Source: Podocnemis expansa (taxonomy: Eukaryota > Chordata > Testudines > Podocnemididae). From it: a DNA stretch of 64,000 nucleotides. The translations under genes were made by a program, and so were the position numbers. Positions 44,820-55,400 of the stretch are shown one piece after another. Positions within the stretch are counted from its first letter, which is position 1. Every line of letters starts with the position of its first letter. Location of the stretch: NCBI GenBank assembly GCA_007922195.1, contig ML681994.1, positions 53,872,988 through 53,936,987 on the forward strand, read 5' to 3'. Below the pieces are notes generated by a model. That model searched no databases. It worked only from the letters and a program-made list of their open reading frames with translations, and was not told where the DNA came from.

Positions 44820-44968
44820 GGATGGCCCCAACAGGGGACAGACCTGTTGATGACTGCCAGTTCTGTTTATTTACTCTGTAGCACCTGGCTTTGGCCAGGG
44901 TCAGAAGACCAGATACTGAGCTAGATGGACAATTAGTTTGACTCAGTATGGCCATTCTTTTCTACTGA
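44820..44968 (+). repeat. Old CR1/L3-type LINE tail
   Basis: The phrase GAGCTAGATGGACAATTAGT followed by TTGACTCAGTATGGCCATTC is a widespread amniote LINE 3' end, from memory. It is non-coding. Confidence 0.55.
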
Positions 44969-45764
44969 AAGAAAACGTAAAATGAAATGAAAAAACAACA
45001 ACAATTCAAACCAGCTTTTCTTGATCAAATTTTATTCATTTATATGGTAAGAGCTAGATTCAGATGGAACAAGCCAGGTGAATATTCAAATAGGTATAAC
45101 TCAGAGGTCATTGTTCAATCAAGTACACAACAGAGGACAGCTTGGAGACCAGTGACTCAGAACTATTTTGCATCTCTTGCAAAACTGCTGCTGCTAATGA
45201 TGTATCTCAAAATGAGGGACAGCACAGATCTACATCTGGGGTCCTATTTTTGTAACTTTCATGGGACAAGGTGATTTTGCTGTGTCATTCCCACAGAACA
45301 GTCTCTCTCTCCGCAGCGATTGTGTAATACCAGCTTCACTGTCTGTTTTCTTGTCATGCAAGTGGATGCCGATCACAGCTGTTTCAATCCATCAAGGTTT
45401 GTGTGGATGTCAGGCACTAAAGACAGCATCTGACTGAAGACCCAACAATTTCAAAATGATGCCCAAATAAGGAAAAAGAAAGTGTAGCAAAGGAGAATGT
45501 ACTGGACAAAAAAATGACAGATCTGGGAGAATAAGTAAGGAGCAGGAAATTGCATTTAAGCAGGGATTGAGGCTCAATGTGCATAAAGGGCAGCGGGAGA
45601 AAGGTGTGGAATTAAAGCCCAGCAAAGAATAAGAAAAATAAAAGAAACAATTAAGTGATAACAAGAAAATATGTTTAGTCAGGAAACAGAAGGATGGAGT
45701 GGGCAAGCAAAGGAAATATCCATAACTACTCAAGGATCCCATAACTAGCCCTGCAAATAGTGTA

Positions 45765-45866
45765 GTGGCTAGCACCTCTGCTTAACATGCAGAAGGTCCT
45801 GGGTTCAATTCCCAGGGGGTTGGACTCAATGATCTCATGAGGTCCCTTCCAACCCTATGATTGATT
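45765..45866 (+). repeat. tRNA-derived SINE with CR1-like tail
   Basis: An A-box-like TAGTGTAGTGGCTAGCACC, a B box GGTTCAATTCC and then the tail GGTTGGACTCAATGATCTC ending AACCCTATGATTGAT. Head and tail have the structure of reptile tRNA SINEs that borrow the 3' end of a CR1-type LINE. Confidence 0.85.
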
Positions 45867-46255
45867 GAACATTGAACTACAACTGACACACAATCATCTT
45901 TGCGTTATTTAGCACTCTTCTCCCCAGCACCTTTTCCCTCCCATCCCAATGCAAAACTTACAGGCAAATTCTTCTTTTAAATATTTACTACGTGTTTCTG
46001 ATACAGCCTTTCCTAGGACCTTTAGGCTGTCAGTAACTGATTTAGAAATAAATGTCTCTGTTGCAAATGTATAGAGATGGTACCAAGCTTCAACATTTGG
46101 ATACAAAACTCAATTTCACATCCACCCTCAACCCATATGAAAATATTTTGTGAGCAATATTCAGATCCAAGGTTTTAGTTCAGGCCCATCTCTGCAAATA
46201 TATTTCAAATCTGTGTAATAACATATGTTTAAGACAGACCAATGGCATTAGGACC

Positions 46256-46435
46256 TCAGAAATGCTCTCTCCTATGAGAAGCTTTTGCAAATCCCACTCT
46301 ATCATTTCCACGGTCAAAAACACAGTAAAACACAGACATAAATACATCTCCTAAAATCCACAGTTGGCCAGAATGAGTGGCAATATCCAGAGACTGAAAG
46401 CCACTGATGCATATGGTCTTTCGTTCTATGGTTTC
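46256..46435 (-). CDS. NOTS: Nothepsin-like protease, last exon
   Basis: The acceptor TTAATTCCAG precedes 46435. It encodes 59 residues beginning [19 protein letters not shown] and containing [20 protein letters not shown], then the stop TGA at 46258-46256. The usual GPLWILGD reads GQLWILGD. A chance open frame in another phase covers the same stretch and should be ignored. Confidence 0.93.
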   Translation of the reverse strand, partial: ETIERKTICISGFQSLDIATHSGQLWILGDVFMSVFYCVFDRGNDRVGFAKASHRREHF

Positions 46436-49400
46436 CTGGAATTAAAAACACATTTCTCAGTAAAATTACATCTTGCCATTTCATGATTTGGTAGATAAAC
46501 ATTTGTTAGAATGCACAGACATACCTTTATGATGTAGTCTTTTGCTGTTAAGGTGTATTCTCTATGTCCAATAGTGAAACTTACATGTGGCAAGCTTGAC
46601 AGTCTCCTGCAGTCTACGACAAACTGTAACACAATATGTTGGTTGAAGTGGGGCTCTTCTGTTTGTTTGGGTTTTTTATATTGCCTTTTTATTCAGAATT
46701 ATGATCAATCTATCAACCTTTGAATCAGCCTAGCAACCAGAATATCTGCCATCTGATCTGGCATTGTTGCTATTTTTTTCATCTGTATTAGTCATAACAT
46801 ACAAAATTATTCTATGGCCCTGTGCAGGAGTGCAAGTGGTGGGGGTGTAGAAGGAGGCCTCCTGCTTTTGGGCTATGTTCACACGTAAACTGTTATTTCA
46901 AAATAAGTTATTTCAAAATGAGTTATTTTGAAATAAAGTCCTTATTTCGAAATAAGTTGATTCGAATTAAGAAAATGTTAATTCGAATTAAGGGAAAAGC
47001 TCAAAGCAAAATAGCATGTCCAAAGACAGGACTTGCTATTTCGCTTTAGGAGAGGGGCACCATGGGAGGTGTGCCCTCCCTGGGCCATGCCCCCACCCAA
47101 TAAAGGCTAAAAGGAAGGCACCCTGGGAAGGAGAAGGGCAAAAGTGTTATTTCAAAATAATGGTTATTTCGAAATAACACGTCCGAACACCATTGTTTCG
47201 AAACAACCATTTCGAAACAACAGCTATTTCAATTAGATGCGAGATTTTACTGTTTTGAAACAACGGCCATTATTTCAAAACAACAGGTCCCGTTGTTTCA
47301 AAATAGCGGAATGTCATCTGGACATAAGAAATTTTATTTCGAAACAACGGCTGTTGTTTCGAAATAAAACTCTCGTCTGAACACATCCTTAGAGTCCTAC
47401 ACAGAATCAAACACAGCCCTCTCAGACTCCCAGCTCCTAAGGATTCATGGATTCTAGGACTGATAACAATGCTAACAAGGCCCAACAGAGGAAAGGAGGG
47501 GTGGTTTGAGGACTTGTTCTCTCCTTTCTCCACATATGCAAGCAAACCCAAGTTGAAGCATGAGTTCCTATTGCCTCTTGCAACTGACATTGCAAAACGC
47601 ACAACTCCAATGCTTCCAGAAGCATGCTACAGGCATGATCCTGGGAGCTGCCTTCAGCATAGTGTCTCTCCTCAGAGCCACAACAGGGAGCAGCATACAG
47701 CCACAACACCATATTTTCAAATGGAGGGAACCCATCTAGAAGGTCTATTGGGATATTATGTGAGATATTACACTGCACTAGAGTGGAATTCTGAGAACAG
47801 CTGACAAATCACAATTTGAAATACACATTTATTGCTATAAATGTTACACTAATTTACAGTAACTATATGAGAGGGGGTTTTATTTTATGTTTGTGTAGGG
47901 TTTGTTTTGTTGTTACAATTATTTTGTATTGTTGGGGAAGATTGGGGGGGTGTCATTTTGGGGTTTTGTTTTGGGGTTTTTTTGCCTCTCCACTTTCTCT
48001 CTTTATTAAAAAATTGAACGAGCCTTAGACCATCCACTAGAATGGTCCAAGACTGTCTGGAAGCTTCACAGTAAGTTTTGATGTTTTGGCTTGTTGCTTT
48101 ACAACAGAAGGAATATTTTTTAAAATCTTGTTGATGAGAACATATTACCCAAGTATTTTGTGTGTCCACTGAATGCATTCTGGGGAACAGGAGCCAAATA
48201 TATCTGCAAACTATATTTGGGGTGACCAAACATTCTGCAAATTGCAGGATAGTCCCCTGTCCCATAACAACTACACCAGTGGTTAAAGTCTAATTTGGTG
48301 GGCCCTGGAACCCTCCTTATTGGTGGTCCCCCTTCCCGTATTGTCCAGGCCCCTTTCCCACATGTTCAGGGCCCAGCCCAGGAAGGATGAGGGCATGGGA
48401 TGTGGAGGAATGGAGCAAGGGCAGGAAGTAGGGGTGTTGAAGGGGTGACTGGGAGCATGGGCAGGAGATGGGGCAGAGAAGGGGGGGTGGCAGGAGGTGG
48501 GGGGCAGGTGCAGGAGGTGGGGATGGTGAAGGGAGGCAGGGGCAGGAGATGGGGTCAGAGAAGGGGTGGGTGGGCAGGAAGTAGGGGGCAGGAGATGGGA
48601 GCAGAGAAGGGGTGGGTGGTGGCAGGAGGTAGGGAGCAGGGGCAGGAGGTGTCAGGGTGGTGAATGGGGCAGGGGTAGGAGATGGGTGCAGAAAAGGGGT
48701 GGATAGCAGCAGGAGGTGGGCGAGAGAAGGATTAGAGCAGGGGAGGTGGGGGCTGGGACTGTAAGTGAAGTGGACAAAGGGCCACTCACCCACCCAGTGC
48801 CCCTCTGCATTTGCAGGGAGCTGGGGGGACCCTGATTGGGGCCAACCCAGCAGGAGAGAGTTCACTCCATTGCTTCCCATGCCAGCCCCAGCCCCAGGCC
48901 TGCTGTTGGGGCTCCTTACCTGGCCGCTGGAGCACAGTGGCACCCCACGGACTGCTTCTCTCCCCCTGAGCCAGCACTGGCTGAACATGTTCAGAGGTTC
49001 TGAGCATGCTCAGTCGGAGCAGGCTGAGGGCAGGAGATTTAAAATCTCCCAGTCTGGAAGAAGCTCTCTGCCGGCCAGAACAGTGTTCCGGGGCCAACTA
49101 TTTTAAGGGGTTAAGCGTTTGGTGGGCCCCTGAAAATAGGAAATGGAGCCAGAACACTGCGTTCTGGTGCCCACTGTTTTTAAATGGTGAGCCCCAGAAT
49201 GCAGCATTCTGGCTCCATTTTCTATTTTTAGGGGGGACTGGAACACTGACCACCTAAAAATAGTGGGCCCTGGGACACTGCTCTGGTGCATTCCAGCTTC
49301 CTTTAACCCCTGAATTACACAATGTCCCATAAAATACAGAGTGAGGGGGGAGGAGAGGCTGCCCAGTCAAGCTGCTCTGCTACACATGGGACTAGGAGTC

Positions 49401-52400
49401 AGGAGGGCTATCCTGATGGAGGTCAGGAGAAGAGAGAGGCTCCACAGCCAGCCGGGCTGCTCCATTCTGAATCAGGATGGGGAACCAAAGGGACTTCAAG
49501 CTGGCCGACTCATGAGCAGGGGTGAGGACATGGAAGGGGCAGTGTCAGATGGGAAGGGGCCTACAGAAGAAGGGGAGAAGGCTTGCTATGGGGCAGGGTT
49601 GTTCACCGTGCCAGCAACTTAATTATAGCAAAAATTAGCAGCTAGCTATGGATGTATCATTTAGTTAAATGTATTGTTTTAACTGTCTTCAGCTTCTCAA
49701 AACAGGCTTTGTTAAGGAGTGAAATTTGTGCTCTAGGTTACATTAAAGAAATTTATTTATTTTAATTTTACTATGTCCTGTGATGTCCTGCAAATGAAAT
49801 CATGCTGTCCTGAAACTGGACTTACATTGGCTGATCACCCTAAGTATATTGTGAGATATAAAGACTCAATATAACAGAGCCAGGATAAGAAATTATGAGA
49901 CATGAAGGTCATTAATTAGATCTGGCCAAGTAACAGATTTTTCAGTTCACTGCCATTTCAGTTAAAAATAATTGTTTTGGCTCACACATTTCTGGCTGAA
50001 TTATCTTGAGTTAAATAAAACATTTCATTTGACCCAAAATGTTTCATTTCAATTTTGAGTGTTTTTAGTGTTTTTCATTTAAATTTTGATTGTTTTTTAG
50101 TGTCTCAGATTTTTTTAAAGAAATAAAACTGAAGGAAATTTCAGAACAAAAAGTCTTTTAATAAAAAAAATATTTGATTTCATTTTAACATTTTTAGAAT
50201 TCTTTCCCCCCTCCCCAACATGAACAATTTAGCTAAACCAGAACAAATTTGCAAAATCTTTTGGTGTGGCTGAATCTGCTTTTATTTTATTTTGGCTGAA
50301 AAAATTCACTCAGCTTGAGTCATAAGGTAGCTCCGCATACATAAAAAAAAGTGTCACGAACAAAAGTTCATCATGCTATAAAAGTGTAAAATCCAATTGG
50401 CTTCAATGGCATTTGCAAACACTTTATGCCAGCATGCAACTGGCCCAGTATATTTTTACCTGTCTGTGATAGCTATAAAAATAATAGTATGCAATTTTAT
50501 GATCAGGTTATTTTGAAAAAGGATTTGAATCCCTGACTAAATATTTTCTTTTAACATTGTTTAAACTTTTACTTCAAGCTGTAAAAATATAAAAACACAT
50601 AAAGGCTGAATGACAAAGTTTGGGTCAGAAAGTCTCCCTTTCATGACTTTGTCTATTTTATTTATTTATTTAGTCTTAAAACAGCTACATTTGAATGAAA
50701 AATCTTAAACTGGTTTCTTTGAGAACTGAGTAAATTGAAAATCACTAGAGTTACACTGCATGAGTAAAACTGGAGTAACACAACTGTGAATGAGGACCTA
50801 TAACTCATTATACATCTGCTCAAAGGGAGACAGAGGTAAAATTGTGCCTTCTAGCTTATCTCTGACACTCCTGAGTTTCAGGATTATGCTGTGCAATCTT
50901 AATATTGCTTTTGAATATGATTTTATATCAAGATCAGCTTTAATGAAGATTATTCCAAAGTGAATAAGAATCACATGTGTTCACCTTACTTGAGGTGCTG
51001 AAGCTTGGGCAATGCAATAATTAAATCAGCATGTCAGGCAAATGTCAGCAGTAAGTCAGTGATGAAAGCACATGGCCCTGTCTCTAGAGAGTGGTAAAGG
51101 TTAGCTGCCATATTATCTCAGCACTTCAGAAGTTGCTGGAATTAGGTCATATGAGCTCATAGTTTTGTTTTACTCATTAAGTATGAGGGAAATTGGAAAC
51201 ACAAAAGAGAGATGCTGAAACACTGAAAAGGATTCAACTTTGTCATGCTTGGTTGTCATTACATCCTATCTGAAATACACCTCAAGGCGGCAGTGTTTTC
51301 TTACACCACTCTATGCATGACACCTCAGAAATATTAGTCCGGGAACACAAAGTAGGAAAATCTCATTCTGTGAGCAGGTTATGACACAGATAAAGAAGTG
51401 TTGTTTGATCCATAAATTCTACAGAATCATACTTTCAAAAGCATCACCCTCTGCAACATGGTGGGGGAGGGGGAGAATTGCTCCCCCACTGGCTCCCTCC
51501 TCTAGATCCTCCAGACGGTGGAAACTTTGATAATACAAAGTCATTGGAAATGGTTCAAGCTGAGTATATTTCAGAAGCACTCTGGTAATTGTAGAGAAGT
51601 TACCTTGCTATATAGGACTAAAAATATTTATTCATCAAAGTCATCATTGGTTTCATCTCCATCTCCATCTAGGGCACCACTACTAGAGAGATCCTCATCC
51701 ACTTGCACATGTCCATGAAAGGTAGGCTGCTGGCCAAACACTGGCAGGGTGGTGAGCATCTGCTCTTTGCAGATAAGCATTTCATTAGCTGAAGGACGGA
51801 TGTGGGAACTCATAGTATTTCACACATAACTAGTGTGATCAGTCCCTTCTCCAAGACCCAATCATGCCCTGTAGAAGAAGGTTATTCTGGATGTGCTCAG
51901 CCATCCTGGAGCTATTCCATTGCTTGATAATTAGCCTTCTACCTATGTAGCAGATATAAATATACTCCTTATCAGCAGGAATTTTTCTCCATTTGCCTTC
52001 TTCTTGGAAAACATCCACCAATGTAGCTCTGCAAGTGTCATAATGTTGGTCTTCAAATAGTAAACTTGGCATATAAAACACTTCCAGTGCATTTATGACC
52101 TTGTCAGTGATTGCCCCAGCTGTTCCAAGAAAATTCCTAGTGAGGAGGAGGTTTTCAAAGGATGAATCTAATGTCTCCCAGTACAATACTTTGGCCTTTT
52201 CAGCCAATCTCCCAGTAGTGTCATGGAAACTCAGCATTTGCAACAGCTGTTAATGGTCTGAATGAGAGGAACCCATCTCTGAGGCATATACTGAAAGTCT
52301 GTTTCCTAGCAGCAGGTGCAAAAGTAGAATGTTGCCAAAGCCTTGGGTAGCATCTCAGAGAGAACACTAGGAACATCTGCACTTTGTGCAAAAATCTACA

Positions 52401-55400
52401 GTTTAGTTAGTAGCACCTCTCTCTGTGGCACTGTGGTATGCAAAGTAATTTTAGTGTTGGAGTCCTCGTGGGAATTATGAAGAAACTCCACTGAAGAGTG
52501 TGAGGTAGCTGCTTCATTATGCAATGTGACAATGAAATTCTCTTAGCAGTTCTTTGAATGATGTAGTGTTTTTCCTGCAAGGCATGAGGTTAACTCATAT
52601 TTCCTGCAAGTATTGGATGGTAGCTTCCTCATTGTAACATTAGAAATGTCTGTGGAGTCAGTCATTTTGTACTGGACAGAGGAAATACCACAGGATTCTC
52701 TTTTTTGCAATATTTTTAATTGATTCCCCTGCACACATGTTAAATATTTAATGGACTCTGTCATATCATAGCTCCAGTAGTTTTTGCTATAGCCTTATAA
52801 TGAAGCATTTAGCCAAATCCTGGCAACAATTTTGGGTTGGTTGAGAGTCTGTATCTCAGCCATACCATTTGTGGCTGCTACATTGAAAAGCCTCTGCTGG
52901 CATAACATATTAGTCATGTTATCAGTAGGTACTGGCTTAGGAAGACCATGCAAAATGTTCATTACTTTGATTTTTCGCCAGAATATATGCATGGATCTGT
53001 CACATTCAAACATAAATCATGGTACCGTGCAGAACTTGTGCCTCCTCAAAGTTTCACGCAGACCAACATAATGCTGAAATCTGGATACAACCAGGAGATA
53101 AGCAAAAAATAACCTTGTGGCTAGCTCTGTTATAGTTCCTTCTAGCTTCGTGTTGACTTTCTTCTTTGCGTTGCAGCACAGCTTTAGTCTGTTCTTCTTG
53201 ATTGGATGCCACAGATTGGTGGAGCTTTGCATAATTCTTTGGGTTTTGAAGGCTTCACACAAGTCATGTCCCAAAGTATCCATTCAAATGCTATCTAGAT
53301 ATATCATCACTGAAGACTGATATTAATGTGAACGGGTTGCCTGTGCAAGTAAGCTCATCCTATAATTTTAAAATTGTCCATTCTTGGCAGTTAACAGCAC
53401 CTAGTGAGTCTAGTGCTTAGTTACTTTTGAAGAAATTGTGCTTAATATTTCATTCAAAATTCAGTGGAGTGCTGGGGGTGTCAGGAAAAACTGGAAAAGA
53501 GCATTTGGACGTGGTGTTGAGATCACCAAGCCCTCCTCTGATCTTCATTGCTCTCTTTTCATGTTCTAGGGCTTCATCTGAACCAGTTGCACAAAAGCAG
53601 CTAGCAATCTTTTAACAACCCAATTCCCTTTTCAGAATTCCTCCCTTATGTCAGTGTCAGACTTTTCTACACCTCTTATTTCACTGAGGTACCAGGAAAT
53701 CATTACAGAATAGTTGGTTAAATCTAAAGCAAAAATGTCTTTCAATGTTGTGCAGTGCAAATTCCAATTAGCTGTTCTGACAGACCAAATAAAGAGCGAT
53801 AAAGACTCGACCATCTTCACATATTGCCACACCACTCAGACAACTGGCTTTCTCATGAATTCAACCTCATCAAACTGCTCGCGCAGTTCTGTGATATTGC
53901 AGCTCTCCATCACAAGCAGTAAAAGTACACTGGACGTGTGGAACTGGTCTCAAGTCCTGTAGCAATTTGGGCAATTACTTCAACTATAACAGTATGCTTG
54001 TCAAAGAGGACATCCAGGAAATATTTTTAAGAGCAACGAGTATTTTGGTGTGTGCATTTATAGCACATTGCAACTTTTTCCCTGCAAGACACTGGTTCAC
54101 TTCACAGTACTGTCACTGTACTAAATCCCCCTAGACTCTGTTATATATTACTTTGGGATTGCAATTAGATATGTGCATACCATTTTCAGATTGTTCTAGT
54201 AATTTCTGACTGGATGCTGACACCCTAACCAGCTTCATTTAACTCTTTTGACATAATAAACAAAGCTGACAATCAATAAAATGAAACCACTTTTTTGCTG
54301 AAGATGACAAATGAGCATGAAGCGCTCCTTCTATTTACACTAACATGTAACTTTAAAACCAAGAATCAGGTATCGTGTTTTAATTATGAATTTATAACAC
54401 AATATTTTCAGCCCAGGACTGACGTACCTGTTTTAAAGTATAATTTAAAAAACCATTAGTATTTAAGCAGTTTCTCAGATATACATCTATATGATTGTTC
54501 TACATTTGTCGCGTTCATACCATTGTGTTTGTGGGAGAAAGATACTTAGCTCCGCCCATTCCAATGACATTATATTATTAAAATCTCCATCAACTAGAGG
54601 ATCTTGAGTCTGAATCAGGGAGTGGGGGAAGGGTCAGTGGACTTCCCAATCAGCACAGAGGGTGATTCCACAGAAATTATCATTCTGCAGATTTTTATTA
54701 ATCAAATGGCACCTCTTTTATCTATCATTAATTTTCCCATTGAATTACACATGCTCCCAGACTATCTGGGACTATCACAAAAATGCACAGAGGAATCAAT
54801 ATAGCTGCAAGCATGTAAACTGACAAACCATTCAGCGAAGAAGCAAAACTGTTTTGACATCAAAGGAGAAGTCCCTGAAGTAGAAGATGAAGCTGTTCTG
54901 GGGCAGACCTCAGAGGATGAGATGGGAAGCAGCTGGGAAGGAATGGCCTAGTACAAAAGGGAAAAGAAGCAGGGAGATACAGAGGCTGTGCATCATACAG
55001 AGAGCAGCAGGTGGTAGGGAGCAGACAGATTGAAGGAAGACAGAGTAGAGACAGCATAGAGAAGACAGCAGCAGGATGCTGAAGAAGGTGAAGATGCAGC
55101 AGCAGCAGAGAACAAGAAAATGGTGAGGAAGAAGAGTGTGGGAGAAGTAGAGCAGCAAAGAGAAGGGGGAATGAGAGAAGTAACAGGGAAAAATAGGAGT
55201 ATGCAGAAGATGGAGAACGGGAGGGACAGATCTGGCTCTATATATTACAGTAAAATGAACCAAAATGTGAGTTAGAATTATAGAATTACATGCTCCAAGG
55301 GATTTAGGTACAAAGAATGTTAGCTCTTATTAGCTGAGTTGACACCAGTGGCCTTCAATGGAATTATTACAGGTCTGTTATTCAGGTACATTTTTATCTT

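Larger units (their letters stand above)
37628..46255. other. Intergenic region between the convergent genes
   Basis: It contains hAT elements (37778-38207, 40786-40955, 41700-42201), nested CR1 fragments (42671-43840), a palindromic element (44225-44738), an old LINE tail (44820-44968) and a tRNA-derived SINE (45765-45866). Parts of the BEST3 3' UTR and of the protease 3' UTR must lie at its two ends. I see no further gene. Confidence 0.7.

Noticed and set aside
45410..45775. 121-codon Leu/Phe/Ser-rich minus-strand frame
   Set aside because: Purine-rich plus strand, no homologous phrase, no splice or promoter context.
46314..46502. 62-codon minus-strand open frame
   Set aside because: It overlaps the last exon of the protease in another frame; the LWILGD frame is the real one.
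48317..48988. 223-codon Pro/Ser-rich minus-strand frame
   Set aside because: Low-complexity translation of the G-rich core of the hAT element 48277-49312, with no start context or domain.
54860..55263. Leu/Ser/Cys-rich minus-strand frame of 117 codons resembling a membrane protein
   Set aside because: It is the complement of a purine-rich GAAGA/AGCAG stretch; hydrophobicity comes from base composition.
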